Positions 9,250 to 17,744 of a DNA stretch of 37,789 nt are shown piece after piece; within the stretch, counting starts at the first letter, position 1, and the number at the start of each line of letters is the position of its first letter. The stretch covers positions 1-37,789 of the forward strand of contig JAHDKO010000030.1 of assembly GCA_018436855.1 (NCBI GenBank), in the 5' to 3' direction. Position numbers and translations under genes: made by a program. The notes beneath the pieces were generated by a model that worked only from the letters and a program-made list of their open reading frames with translations, did not search any database and was not told the DNA's origin. This DNA comes from Deltaproteobacteria bacterium. GTDB taxonomy: Bacteria > Desulfobacterota > Desulfomonilia > UBA1062.

Positions 9250-9269
9250 ATGCAGAGTATCATCTGCAT
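9250..9269. repeat. Perfect 7-6-7 inverted repeat, operator-like
   Basis: ATGCAGA and TCTGCAT flank a 6-base centre (GTATCA) in the divergent spacer. The 20-bp dyad has the size of a dimeric regulator site. No T-run follows on either strand, so it is not a terminator. Confidence 0.35.
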
Positions 9270-9641
9270 CAATCTCCTGACCCCGGCATGAACCCTCTCG
9301 GAACATGTGTATGCCTGTACGCTGTCTCAGAATTCAATGACTCCCTGGCCTCCACGGCTCCCGAATCTATGAAAACTTTTACCCATTAGCCGAAAAGATT
9401 TTCCATAAATTGACCATGCAAGGCCGGAGAAGTTGTCCCGGCAGAGTTGCACTGCTGAAAAAACCATGCCTTGCTCTCACTGAGCTTCGCATCCTGAAGG
9501 GGCATCGACGGCTCATCCGGCGGGCATTGCCCCGGACTCGTTCTCTGGTAAAAACACCATCCTCTGCCAGAAGCCAAAAACCTTGTCCTCCTGCCGGTGG
9601 GGGTCTCGAGTGCAACGGGCAGGGTCGAGGAGGAAAACCTT

Positions 9642-9669
9642 TTGACATGTGCCTGGAACCGGCTATAAT
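9642..9669 (+). promoter_or_regulatory. Consensus sigma-70 promoter with repeated TATAAT boxes
   Basis: Perfect TTGACA (9642-9647) and perfect TATAAT (9664-9669) are separated by 16 bases. Two more exact TATAAT hexamers follow at 9674-9679 and 9694-9699. The lipoprotein ATG is at 9750, so the leader would be about 75 bases. This is by far the best promoter match in the window and predicts strong expression of 9750-11858. Confidence 0.75.
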
Positions 9670-9749
9670 GGCGTATAATTTGCACATTCATGATATAATC
9701 CGGGAATCCGGGAAACTTATGGTGTTCGTTTTTTAGCAGGAGGCTTGGA

Positions 9750-10757
9750 ATGAAAACAACCACCACGATGCTGGTTCTGCTCCTTTTCTTATCCGGGTGC
9801 AGCAATGACAGCGCTTTTGAGGGCATAGCAGACGATTCCGGCCGTAAGGCGGTCATTGAAGAAGCGGCCATGGCTCTGGACGACGAGGACTATGCCTCGG
9901 CCATTCAGATGCTGACGGAAATCTACACGACCACCAGTCCCGATCCGCGGGTATCGAGGCTTCTCAGCTCTGCTTATATGGGCTGGGCAGGTGTCGATTT
10001 TGTCAGGCTCATCGAATTCTCCGGGCAGGAAGAACGGGAAGATTTCGAAATGGTGGCGAGTTCGCTGTCCCTGTCTCCCGTATCATCATTGGATAATATG
10101 AGTACATGCAGCATCGCGGACAGAACAGTGATGATCATGCTCAACGAGAGCAATCCGGACAACGAGGATTATCTTGGCGCGCAATTCATCGACGGGCACT
10201 GCATAGGAGGTCTTCTCGAAGGTCTCGAACGGGCACAGTATATCTTGAATATCCTGATCAATGCCAACAGGCACTCACTTGATGATGAAATCCAGCTGGG
10301 TGTAGCATCGGCAGCCCATTTTGTTTTTTACATCGGCAACCGGGTTGCGGATGCGCTCAACAGGACACTCGTCAAATCAGACCCGGAAGATCGTCTGCCT
10401 GGACTGGTCCCCATTCCTATAAACAAAGACGCCTATCGGTTTTATACCGCCGAAAAATTCTCAAATGATCAGTCTCTCTTGAGTGTGATGGAAGAAGAAG
10501 ACTTCAGGGAGGAACATCTCGGCCTCTTGTCATTGAACACCTATCAGGAAGATCTGATCAATGTCTATTATGCTGTCCGGGCTTTCGAAAGGGCCACTCC
10601 CGAACAGAACGACGTGAGGGATACCCTTCAGGATTTCCTTGCCTGTACATTGAATTTGAGCGATACACCGGCTTCCGAGATCGATGTGAACGACATCATC
10701 TCCACCATGAACACTACCGGTGTCTTCAATCTCGTGAGCGGCCTCTCCGCCAAGTAG
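9750..10757 (+). CDS. Lipoprotein of unknown function, possibly TPR-like
   Basis: This 335-residue protein begins with a lipoprotein signal peptide (MKTTTTMLVLLLFLSGC; lipobox LSGC, Cys 17). An AGGAGG site stands 7 bases before the ATG. The mature protein is acidic and mostly helical. Residues about 30-75 (EEAAMALDDEDYASAIQMLTEIY...PRVSRLLSSAYMGWAG) look like paired TPR helices, so it may bind another envelope protein. No catalytic motif is seen. It stands 30 bases upstream of an outer-membrane protein gene under the strong promoter at 9642-9669, so the two probably form an operon and work together at the outer membrane. The function is unknown. Confidence 0.8.
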   Translation: MKTTTTMLVLLLFLSGCSNDSAFEGIADDSGRKAVIEEAAMALDDEDYASAIQMLTEIYTTTSPDPRVSRLLSSAYMGWAGVDFVRLIEFSGQEEREDFEMVASSLSLSPVSSLDNMSTCSIADRTVMIMLNESNPDNEDYLGAQFIDGHCIGGLLEGLERAQYILNILINANRHSLDDEIQLGVASAAHFVFYIGNRVADALNRTLVKSDPEDRLPGLVPIPINKDAYRFYTAEKFSNDQSLLSVMEEEDFREEHLGLLSLNTYQEDLINVYYAVRAFERATPEQNDVRDTLQDFLACTLNLSDTPASEIDVNDIISTMNTTGVFNLVSGLSAK

Positions 10758-10787
10758 CCGCTCGGAGAGAATGAACTGGGGGATACG

Positions 10788-11858
10788 ATGAAAAATCTTC
10801 TGTGCTGCTTTCCTGTGCTCATGTCCATACTCGTTTCGTCCATGCTTTTTGCGGATGAATACAACTATATTTACCGGGGCATCCGTCCCATGGGAATGGG
10901 TGGCGCTTTCGCGGCCGTGTCGAACGATCAGAACGCCCTGTTCTATAACCCGGCCGGTCTCTCCCATGTACCGGACCGGAGGCTCGTGCTCTTCTCCGTC
11001 GAGGCGGAAGTGGGACAGGGTGCTTACGATGCCTACACCGATATTCTCGACGTCGACACCGACAACGAGCTTGAGGTGGCGGAATTCCTGAGGGACTATA
11101 TCGGCGAATACTCCCATGCATCTGCTGCGGTCTTTCCCTATTACATAAGGCCCCACTTCGCCTTCGGCATATTCGGCACGGCCAAGACCAATTTCATCGC
11201 GCGGAACTACCAGTACCCCAGCATCGTGGTTGACAGCACCGCAGACACAGGCGCTGCTCTGGGATATGCGCACGCCTTTTTTGATGACGCGCTCTCAATC
11301 GGCGCCAGCCTGAAGTATGTCGTGCGCAAGAGCCTCAACGAGGAATACACCGTACCCGACATCACCAGCGACAATTTTGATGATCTGGTGGAAGACGACG
11401 TGCAGGACGGCTCTGGAATCCTGCTCGACGTGGGGTTCATCTACCGGTTTGAAGACATCACCTTAGGAACGAGGGACGTCGTCTTCCAGATCGGCCTGAG
11501 CGCCAACAACCTCATCGGCGCTGACATGGACGATGCACGCGGTCTTGAAGAGCACGTGGATGTCGGGATCGCCGCCACTGTCGATTCCTGGGTTTTCGCC
11601 CTGGATTATTTCGACGTGGCGGGCATGATCGATGATGACGATGACCCCGGCAAGAGGATCCGGGTCGGAGTCGAGTATAAATTCGAAAATCTTTTTACCG
11701 CACGCGCAGGCCTTTATCAGGGATACACCACGTTAGGCCTGGAGATCGATGCCCGCTACGTCCAGATCGATCTGCTCACCTATGCCGAAGAGGTGGGCAC
11801 CTATGCAGGGCAGCACAGCGACCGCCGGTACGTGCTCGGACTCAAGTTCGGCCTCTGA
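10788..11858 (+). CDS. PorV/FadL-like outer-membrane beta-barrel protein
   Basis: This 356-residue protein has a signal peptide (likely cleaved after SSMLFA) and then GIRPMGMGGAFAAVSNDQNA and LFYNPAGLS. That is the conserved N-terminal hatch motif shared by UPF0164/PorV/TraF-type and FadL-like outer-membrane proteins. The rest alternates in beta-strands with many aromatic girdle residues and ends ...RRYVLGLKFGL. It probably forms a barrel of 12-14 strands that passes hydrophobic molecules or serves as an assembly partner. It follows the lipoprotein gene by 30 bases, with GGGGG upstream as a modest ribosome binding site. The exact family is uncertain because this hatch motif is shared by several groups. 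Confidence 0.78.
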   Translation: MKNLLCCFPVLMSILVSSMLFADEYNYIYRGIRPMGMGGAFAAVSNDQNALFYNPAGLSHVPDRRLVLFSVEAEVGQGAYDAYTDILDVDTDNELEVAEFLRDYIGEYSHASAAVFPYYIRPHFAFGIFGTAKTNFIARNYQYPSIVVDSTADTGAALGYAHAFFDDALSIGASLKYVVRKSLNEEYTVPDITSDNFDDLVEDDVQDGSGILLDVGFIYRFEDITLGTRDVVFQIGLSANNLIGADMDDARGLEEHVDVGIAATVDSWVFALDYFDVAGMIDDDDDPGKRIRVGVEYKFENLFTARAGLYQGYTTLGLEIDARYVQIDLLTYAEEVGTYAGQHSDRRYVLGLKFGL

Positions 11859-11899
11859 CAGGGGTTGTGAAAAATCATCGCCCGGTGTAGGAAACCTCA

Positions 11900-12553
11900 A
11901 TGGACAACTCGGTGATCGACTCCGTGTTCCGGATTCTCCGGGCCGATGTGAAACTGCTGCGCGAGCCCATCGTCAGCAAGGTGGCACGCACCTCGGATGC
12001 CTTCCAGGTGCTCGTCTCCACCATGCTCAGCCTCAGGACCAAAGACGCCACCACCGAAGAGGCGTCCCGGAGGCTCTTTGCCCTCGCCCCCACGCCCGAG
12101 CGGATGGTGAGCATCCCTGTGGAGGAGATAGAAAAAGCCATATTCCCGGTGGGCTTCTACAAGACCAAGGCAAAAAATATCATGGAGGTATCCCGGATCC
12201 TGCTGGACACCTTCGGGGGCCGGGTTCCCGACGACATGGACCGGCTCCTGGCCTTGCCCGGCGTGGGGAGAAAGACAGCCAACCTCGTGATCATCCTCGC
12301 CTTCGGCGGCCTGGGCATCTGCGTCGACACCCATGTCCACCGGATCACCAACCGGTGGGGGTATGTGTCCACCAGAAATCCCGACGAGACGGAAATGAAG
12401 CTCAGGGAGAAACTTCCGGTGAGGTACTGGACCGTCATCAACGACTATCTCGTACCTTACGGTCAGTTCGTCTGCGTGCCCGTAAGTCCCTTCTGCTCAC
12501 GGTGCAGGCTGGCCGGGTTCTGCGGGAGAATAGGGGTAAAAAAATCGCGGTAA
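11900..12553 (+). CDS. nth: Endonuclease III (DNA glycosylase/AP lyase)
   Basis: This is a 217-residue base-excision-repair enzyme that removes oxidised pyrimidines and cuts the abasic strand. The helix-hairpin-helix LPGVGRKTANLV is present, with catalytic Lys 125 and Asp 143 (VDTHVHRI) spaced 18 residues apart as in the E. coli enzyme. The C-terminus carries the iron-sulfur signature C-X6-C-X2-C-X5-C (CVPVSPFCSRCRLAGFC). The length is normal for the family. The ATG is preceded by TAGGAAA. It starts 42 bases after the outer-membrane protein gene and heads a rightward set that continues with PTS genes, though 90 bases separate it from the EIID start chosen here. Confidence 0.96.
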   Translation: MDNSVIDSVFRILRADVKLLREPIVSKVARTSDAFQVLVSTMLSLRTKDATTEEASRRLFALAPTPERMVSIPVEEIEKAIFPVGFYKTKAKNIMEVSRILLDTFGGRVPDDMDRLLALPGVGRKTANLVIILAFGGLGICVDTHVHRITNRWGYVSTRNPDETEMKLREKLPVRYWTVINDYLVPYGQFVCVPVSPFCSRCRLAGFCGRIGVKKSR

Positions 12554-12644
12554 TGCCGCTTGAACTCTCCTGGCCGGCGGCTATTGCCTTCCCGGTTTTT
12601 TCTGTGCTAATAATTCTCAAGCTGTGGAACTGTCAAAAAGACTA

Positions 12645-13337
12645 ATGGCAAAAATTATCTGGCGTTTTTTCTTCGTCCAGGGTGCGTGGAATTTCAGAGG
12701 CATGCAGAATATCGGCTTCGTGTATGCCATGCTGCCCGGCCTGAAGAAGGTGCGCCCGGCTGACGCGGAAAAAGCGGCGGAGAAATACGTCCGCTTTTTC
12801 AACACCCACCCCTACATGGCACCCGCCATCGGCGGTGTCTTCCTGAACATCGAGGAGCGCGGCGACGAGGCGGTGATCGAGAAGCTCAGGCCCGGGATCT
12901 CCGGTTCGCTGGCCGCCTTGGGCGACACCTTTTTCTGGGCCACGCTCAAGCCGATCGTCGCGCTCCTCCTGCTCCTTGCTCTCATGGGGGATAACGTCCG
13001 GGCCATGATCCTGGTGCTCCTGCTCTACAACGGTATCCATCTCTGGACCATGACATGGGGGTTTGCCCGGGGCTATCGAAACGGGCCGGCAGGGGCCCTG
13101 GAGCTGGCCGCGACCCTGGCGATCGACAGGACGAAACGCATTGCCCTGGCCATCCCCCTGCTGGCAGGGATGGCCATTGCCGTGATGTCGCTCAAGCACG
13201 ATACGGGGTTGACCCTGCTGGGAGCGAATCTGCTGGTCTTTATCGCCGCAGCCGTTGCATTCAGACTCAAACTGGGGGTGTTATGGATATTCTATGGAGT
13301 ATTTACTCTCAGTTTGGTATGGACTATTATAAAATGA
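12645..13337 (+). CDS. PTS system mannose/fructose/sorbose family IID component
   Basis: The protein has about 230 residues with the EIID signature at its N-terminus (FFFVQGAWNFRGMQNIGFVYAMLPGLKK), then FNTHPYMAPAIGGVFLNIEER, the EIID core, and hydrophobic segments near the C-terminus. In the mannose-family PTS, EIID forms the membrane channel together with EIIC and takes sugar phosphorylated by EIIB. No EIIA, EIIB or EIIC gene is beside it. Upstream is nth; downstream are HPr and Enzyme I. The start is unclear: a GTG at 12624 and this ATG both lack a good ribosome binding site. The stop overlaps the HPr start as ATGA. It may be a channel part used with genes elsewhere, or a leftover with a regulatory role. 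Confidence 0.88.
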   Translation: MAKIIWRFFFVQGAWNFRGMQNIGFVYAMLPGLKKVRPADAEKAAEKYVRFFNTHPYMAPAIGGVFLNIEERGDEAVIEKLRPGISGSLAALGDTFFWATLKPIVALLLLLALMGDNVRAMILVLLLYNGIHLWTMTWGFARGYRNGPAGALELAATLAIDRTKRIALAIPLLAGMAIAVMSLKHDTGLTLLGANLLVFIAAAVAFRLKLGVLWIFYGVFTLSLVWTIIK

Positions 13338-13600
13338 AGGAGCAAAGAGTAACCATCCAGAACAAGTTGGGATTGCACGCCCGTGCCGCTGCGGCATTCT
13401 CCCGTCAGGCGTCGGAGTTCACTTCCCATATCATCGTAATAAAAGACCACATGGAGGTAAATGGAAAAAGCATCATGGAACTGCTAACCCTCGCTGCCAC
13501 CAAAGGCAGCCATATTGTCATCAAGGCCGCCGGCGACGATGAGAGCCAGGCAGTCGAAGCGCTTGCAAGGCTCGTCAAGCAGGGATTCGGAGAGGCCTGA
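13334..13600 (+). CDS. ptsH: Phosphocarrier protein HPr
   Basis: This 88-residue protein carries phosphate from Enzyme I to EIIA-type proteins. The active-site histidine is His 15 in NKLGLHARAA, and the regulatory serine is Ser 46 in VNGKSIMELL, both at textbook positions. Keeping Ser 46 suggests that an HPr kinase/phosphorylase exists in this organism (inference). Its ATG overlaps the EIID stop as ATGA, and its TGA shares one base with the Enzyme I ATG, so the three genes are translationally coupled. No separate ribosome binding site is visible. A slightly longer start (MDYYKMKEQ) is possible but would shift His 15. Confidence 0.95.
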   Translation: MKEQRVTIQNKLGLHARAAAAFSRQASEFTSHIIVIKDHMEVNGKSIMELLTLAATKGSHIVIKAAGDDESQAVEALARLVKQGFGEA

Positions 13601-15369
13601 TGGATCAGCGCCAGGTTCATATTCTCCACGGGGTAGCCGCATCGGCCGGCATTGCCATCGGCAAGGCCGTGATCATGGACACCAAAAAGATCGAGCGTTA
13701 CCCCAAGATCCGGATTACGGCGTCTCTTCTGAAAGACGAAATAAAGCGCTTCGACAATGCGGTCAAGGTGTCCGGGAAACAGCTCAAAGAGGCGATCAGG
13801 GAGCTCGAAACCCACAACGTGGGGAAAGAGCATTCCTTTATCCTGGAGACGCATATGATGATGCTTACCGATCCCGCACTCAGCGGCAGGGTCAGGGAAC
13901 TCATCACCACGGAATACATCAATGCCGAATGGGCGCTCAAGACCGCTTTGCTTGAAATCGAAAAGGATTTCGACTCCATCGGCGATGAATACATCAAGAG
14001 CAGGGTCGCGGATACGACCTTCGTGGGAGAGCGCCTCCTCAGGAACCTCATCGGCAGAAAGACCAGCAGGTGCCACCTCCTCGACAACAGCATCATCGTG
14101 GCGCACGATCTCTCCCCCGCAGACACCGCCATGCTGAACAAGGAAAAGATCCTGGGCTTTGCCACCGACGTGGGCGGCCTGACGTCACACACCTCCATCA
14201 TCGCCCATTCCCTGGAGATGCCTGCCGTGGTGGGTCTGGAGAACGCCTCCGCGCTGATCAATCCGGGGGACAACGTGATCCTCGACGGGATTTCCGGCGT
14301 AGTGATCGTCAACCCCTCCGAAAATCAGATCCTGGAGTATGAGCACCGGGAACGCTCATTCATCACCCTCGAGCTGAAGCTCAAGGAAAAGGCAAAGTCC
14401 CCGGCCGTCACCCGGGACGGGAAGTATGTCAAGGTCAAGGGAAACCTGGAGTTCAAGGACGAGGTGAAGACCGTCCTCGACCACGGGGCCGAGGGCATCG
14501 GGCTCTACCGTACCGAGTTTCTCTATCTCAACAGAAACCACGTCCCCAGCGAGGAGGACCACTACCAGGCGTACAAGGCCGTGGTGGAGGCCGTATCGCC
14601 CTACAACACCGTGATCAGGACACTGGACCTGGGCGGTGACAAGCTCTATTCATCGCTGGGCAAGCTCCGCAATGAGATGAACCCGGTCATGGGCCTGAGG
14701 GCCATCCGGCTGTGCCTCAAAGAGGTGGACGTCTTCAGGACGCAGCTCAGGGGAATCCTGAGGGCGAGCCACTACGGCAACACATCCATCATGTTCCCCA
14801 TGATCTCGGGCATGGACGAGCTCATGAAGGCAAAGGCCATCCTTGATGAAACAAAAGAGACCCTGCTCAAGGAAGGCATCCCCTTCGACGAAAATATCCC
14901 GGTGGGAATCATGATCGAGGTCCCCTCCGCGGCCACCATCGCGGATATGCTCGCCACCGAGGTGGATTTCTTCAGCATCGGGACCAACGACCTGATCCAG
15001 TATGCCCTGGCCATCGACCGTGGTAACGAATATGTGAACTACCTCTATGAACCCTTGCATCCTGCGGTGCTGAGGCTGATCAAGTTCACCATCGATGCGG
15101 CCCACAGTGCCGGAATCACGGTGTCCATGTGCGGTGAGATGGCGGGCAGGGAAATCTATACACCCATCCTGCTGGGTATGGGAATAGACATACTCTCCAC
15201 GAATGCATTCGCCATCTCCCACGTGAAGGAAATGGCCAGAAAGGTCGATCTCGATCAGTGCCGGCGGATAGCCGAGCATGTCTTCCATATGAAAACGGCA
15301 GGCGAGATCTACGCGTTCATGGACCGGGAGATCGTGGGCAAATCCCCCGATCTCTTCGCGCTGAGCTGA
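13600..15369 (+). CDS. ptsI: PTS Enzyme I (phosphoenolpyruvate-protein phosphotransferase)
   Basis: This 589-residue protein transfers phosphate from PEP to HPr. It starts HGVAASAGIAIGKA, typical of Enzyme I. The phosphohistidine is His 197 in GGLTSHTSIIAHSLEMPAVVG. The PEP-binding barrel follows with GIGLYRTEFLYLNR, the stretch around MFPMISG, and the C-terminal active-site cysteine region SMCGEMAG. The length is full and no key residue is missing. It is coupled to ptsH by a one-base overlap and followed by an RseC-like gene 8 bases on. With only a lone EIID nearby, the pair could feed a regulatory phosphate relay rather than sugar uptake (inference). Confidence 0.97.
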   Translation: MDQRQVHILHGVAASAGIAIGKAVIMDTKKIERYPKIRITASLLKDEIKRFDNAVKVSGKQLKEAIRELETHNVGKEHSFILETHMMMLTDPALSGRVRELITTEYINAEWALKTALLEIEKDFDSIGDEYIKSRVADTTFVGERLLRNLIGRKTSRCHLLDNSIIVAHDLSPADTAMLNKEKILGFATDVGGLTSHTSIIAHSLEMPAVVGLENASALINPGDNVILDGISGVVIVNPSENQILEYEHRERSFITLELKLKEKAKSPAVTRDGKYVKVKGNLEFKDEVKTVLDHGAEGIGLYRTEFLYLNRNHVPSEEDHYQAYKAVVEAVSPYNTVIRTLDLGGDKLYSSLGKLRNEMNPVMGLRAIRLCLKEVDVFRTQLRGILRASHYGNTSIMFPMISGMDELMKAKAILDETKETLLKEGIPFDENIPVGIMIEVPSAATIADMLATEVDFFSIGTNDLIQYALAIDRGNEYVNYLYEPLHPAVLRLIKFTIDAAHSAGITVSMCGEMAGREIYTPILLGMGIDILSTNAFAISHVKEMARKVDLDQCRRIAEHVFHMKTAGEIYAFMDREIVGKSPDLFALS

Positions 15370-15376
15370 TTCCCCC

Positions 15377-15787
15377 ATGATAAACACTGTCTGCGGAACC
15401 ATTGAAGGCGTTTTCGATTCTGAAGTCCGCGTGATCGTGGACCGAAAAGCGGCCTGCCAGGGCTGCCAGGCAACGGGCGTGTGCCACGGCTTTACGAAAA
15501 ACCGCATGGATCTGATGCTGTCCCGGCCGCCCGGGCCTGTCCGCAGGGGCGACACCGTAGTCATCGCCATGGAAGGCGCCTCTCTGCTCAAGGCCTCGAC
15601 CTTCGCATTCATGGTTCCCCTGGCCGCCATCCTGGCCGCCCTCTTCATCACCCAGGCCGCGGGCACGCCGGTCTTGTTCCAGGCATTGGGCGCGGTCCTT
15701 GCCTTTGCGGCGAGTCTCGCAGCTGTCAGGCGTCTGGGAAAAAAGATCGAGGCGCCCAAGATCATCGAGGTCATTCATGAAGAGTGA
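15377..15787 (+). CDS. RseC/MucC-like (SoxR-reducing) membrane protein
   Basis: This 136-residue protein fits the RseC/MucC family: an N-terminal cytoplasmic part with a cysteine cluster (Cys 27, 30 and 36 in ACQGCQATGVC), a beta-rich segment ending GDTVVIAMEG, and two TM helices (about 70-92 and 98-117). Family members are tied to sigma-E control, SoxR reduction, or Rnf-linked electron transfer. No rnf or rpoE gene is in this window, so the role here is open. It begins 8 bases after ptsI, with a poor ribosome binding site, and its end overlaps the chosen smpB start by 11 bases. Confidence 0.8.
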   Translation: MINTVCGTIEGVFDSEVRVIVDRKAACQGCQATGVCHGFTKNRMDLMLSRPPGPVRRGDTVVIAMEGASLLKASTFAFMVPLAAILAALFITQAAGTPVLFQALGAVLAFAASLAAVRRLGKKIEAPKIIEVIHEE

Positions 15788-16244
15788 GGCCAGGCGCGTC
15801 CTGTGCATGAACAAAAAGGCCCGCAGCTCCTACGACATCCTGGAAAAGGTCGAGGCGGGCATCGTGCTGAGCGGCCCTGAAGTGAAATCGCTGAGGGACG
15901 GCGGGGGCAGCATCAAGGACAGCTATGCGCAGATCATAGGCTCGGAGGCATACATCACCAATTTCCACATCGCTCCCTATGTGCAGGCCTCCATATTCAA
16001 TGTGGACCCCGAGCGCAAAAGAAAGCTCCTGCTGCACAAGAAAGAAATCACCAGGCTTTCGGGCAAGATCAAGGAAAAGGGGCTGACCCTGGTGCCTTTG
16101 AGCGTCTACCTGAAGGGAAATCTCATCAAGGTGGAGCTGGGTCTTGCCAAGGGCAGGAAGGAATACCGGAAAAAAGAGGTGATCAAGGAGCGGGACATAA
16201 AAAGAGACATGGCCCGAGAGGTGAAATCATGGAAACATCGCTAA
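15777..16244 (+). CDS. smpB: SsrA-binding protein SmpB
   Basis: SmpB binds tmRNA and brings it to stalled ribosomes for rescue. This 155-residue protein shows NKKARSSYDILEKVEAGIVL, GPEVKSLRDG, the core DPERKRKLLLHKKEI, and the basic C-terminal tail KKEVIKERDIKRDMAREVK that enters the mRNA channel. I chose ATG 15777, with GAGG about 7 bases upstream, over ATG 15807, because family members usually carry about ten residues before NKKAR. It overlaps the RseC-like gene by 11 bases and tldD by 16 bases. No tmRNA gene was recognised in this window. Confidence 0.95.
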   Translation: MKSEARRVLCMNKKARSSYDILEKVEAGIVLSGPEVKSLRDGGGSIKDSYAQIIGSEAYITNFHIAPYVQASIFNVDPERKRKLLLHKKEITRLSGKIKEKGLTLVPLSVYLKGNLIKVELGLAKGRKEYRKKEVIKERDIKRDMAREVKSWKHR

Positions 16245-17635
16245 AAGACATACCATTCGAAAGACTGCTGAAAAAGGCTTTGAAAAACGGAGGGGACTTC
16301 TCCGAAGTCTATATCGAACACAAACAGGGCACCTCCATCGTGTCCGAGGCCAGGAGGATCGAGCGGTTCGTCAGCACGACCGAGAGCGGCCTGGGGCTGC
16401 GCGTCGTGGTCGGAGACCGCAGCGCCTATGCATACACCAATGACTTCTCTTCGCTGGATGAGCTTGCCGACACCGTCGCTGCAGCGGTGCAGAAAGGCGG
16501 CTTCGAGCAGGCTATCTCCCTGGAAAGGAGACCCGTCCGGGAGGTCGTGCTTTCCCGGATCGATCCTACAGGCGTCGATCCGGACAAAAAGATCGAGATG
16601 GTCGACCGGGCACAGTCAAAGGCCTGGGGGTACGACCCGTCCGTCGCGCAGGTGAAGGTGATGTACGGAGACGGCGTGCGCAGCGTGGTCGTGGCGAACT
16701 CCAAGGGATTCATCGTAGAGGACCGGCGGGACTCCATCGTGTTCGTGGTTCAGGGCGTGGTGGCCCGGGATTCCCTCATCGAGACCGGGTACGAGCCGGT
16801 GGGCGGCACCAGGGGCTTCGAGCTCCTCGAAGAGGAGCCCCCCGAGCTCATTGCGGAACGTGCCCTTTCCCGGGCACTCAAAGCCCTCCATGCCAGGCGG
16901 GCGCCTGCCGGGACCATGCCGGTCGTCCTGTCCAGCGAGGCGGGAGGAACCATGGTCCACGAGGCGATCGGCCACGGGCTCGAGGCCGATCTTGCAGGCG
17001 AAGGATTGTCCGTTTATTCCGGACAGATCGGCAACCGGGTCGCATCGGACGCCATCACCGTCATCGACGATGGAACCATGAAGGGCCTCAGGGGCAGCAT
17101 GGGCTACGATGACGAGGGAAATCCCGCAACCCGCACCGTGCTGGTGGAAAACGGCATCCTGAAGACCTATCTCACCGATTTCATCACCTCCATGAAGTTC
17201 GGCCTCCCCTTGAGCGGAAACGGGAGAAGGGAATCATACCGGAACCGGCCCATCCCCCGCATGAGCAATACCATGATCCAGCCCGGAACGCTCTCTCCCG
17301 GGGAGATCCTGGCCAAGGTGGACAAAGGCGTGTTCGTGAAGAAGATGGGCGGCGGGCAGGTCAACACGGTCAACGGCGACTTTGTGTTCAACATCGCGGA
17401 AGGTTATCTCATCGAGAACGGAAAGGTCGGAGCGCCCATCCGGGGGGCCACCCTCATCGGCAACGGCCCGAAGGTCCTGGGCTCGATCGAGCATGTGGGC
17501 AACGATCTGGGCTTCGGCATCGGAACCTGCGGCAAGGACGGTCAGGGCGTAGGTGTGGCGGATGCTCAGCCCACCCTGCTGATCCCCGAGATCACGGTCG
17601 GCGGAGAGATCGGGAGCGGCCCGTCCGGAGGCTGA
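16229..17635 (+). CDS. tldD: Metalloprotease TldD
   Basis: This 468-residue protein has the TldD/PmbA signature HEAIGHGLEAD, in which His 244, Glu 245 and His 249 (HExxxH) bind the catalytic metal. With PmbA/TldE it forms a heterodimeric protease that trims unfolded peptides and, in other bacteria, microcin or RiPP precursors. The ATG is preceded by GAGGTGAAATC. Its start overlaps smpB by 16 bases, so translation is coupled. The partner PmbA/TldE gene is not in this window. The C-terminus ends GEIGSGPSGG, as is usual. It is the last gene of the nth-to-tldD strand. Confidence 0.95.
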   Translation: METSLKDIPFERLLKKALKNGGDFSEVYIEHKQGTSIVSEARRIERFVSTTESGLGLRVVVGDRSAYAYTNDFSSLDELADTVAAAVQKGGFEQAISLERRPVREVVLSRIDPTGVDPDKKIEMVDRAQSKAWGYDPSVAQVKVMYGDGVRSVVVANSKGFIVEDRRDSIVFVVQGVVARDSLIETGYEPVGGTRGFELLEEEPPELIAERALSRALKALHARRAPAGTMPVVLSSEAGGTMVHEAIGHGLEADLAGEGLSVYSGQIGNRVASDAITVIDDGTMKGLRGSMGYDDEGNPATRTVLVENGILKTYLTDFITSMKFGLPLSGNGRRESYRNRPIPRMSNTMIQPGTLSPGEILAKVDKGVFVKKMGGGQVNTVNGDFVFNIAEGYLIENGKVGAPIRGATLIGNGPKVLGSIEHVGNDLGFGIGTCGKDGQGVGVADAQPTLLIPEITVGGEIGSGPSGG

Positions 17636-17702
17636 ACCCGCATCCCGAAATCAGCGCACCAGGGTCGTTGTTCTTGCACGCCGGTTTGGGCACCTCAGAG
17701 GT

Positions 17703-17744
17703 GTGTGTACATTGTTGTTTCCACAGCCCATGCAATGTACACAC
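17703..17744. repeat. Perfect 12-bp inverted repeat downstream of tldD
   Basis: GTGTGTACATTG (17703-17714) and CAATGTACACAC (17733-17744) are exact reverse complements around an 18-base loop. A second, mutually exclusive hairpin ACACG/CGTGT (17741-17745 and 17752-17756) shares its right arm. No T-run follows. It could be an RNA switch, a regulator site, or the end of a decayed mobile element. Confidence 0.55.

Larger units (their letters stand above)
9002..9749. other. 748-bp divergent spacer between two lipoprotein genes
   Basis: I see no convincing gene. The right end holds a consensus promoter for the rightward genes (listed). The left part holds a 7-6-7 inverted repeat at 9250-9269 (listed). 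Only a poor minus-strand promoter match (TTGCAT at 9218-9213 and TATTTG at 9194-9189) is seen for the leftward gene. A hairpin GGGGCA...TGCCCC lies near 9499-9534. Short frames in this spacer lack ribosome binding sites and recognisable features. Confidence 0.5.

Noticed and set aside
9182..9640. Short frames in the divergent spacer as small genes
   Set aside because: They overlap each other on both strands, lack ribosome binding sites, and carry no signal peptide or motif.
14650..15774. Open frame (374 codons) antisense to ptsI and the RseC-like gene
   Set aside because: It crosses the boundary of two clear plus-strand genes and has no motif of its own.
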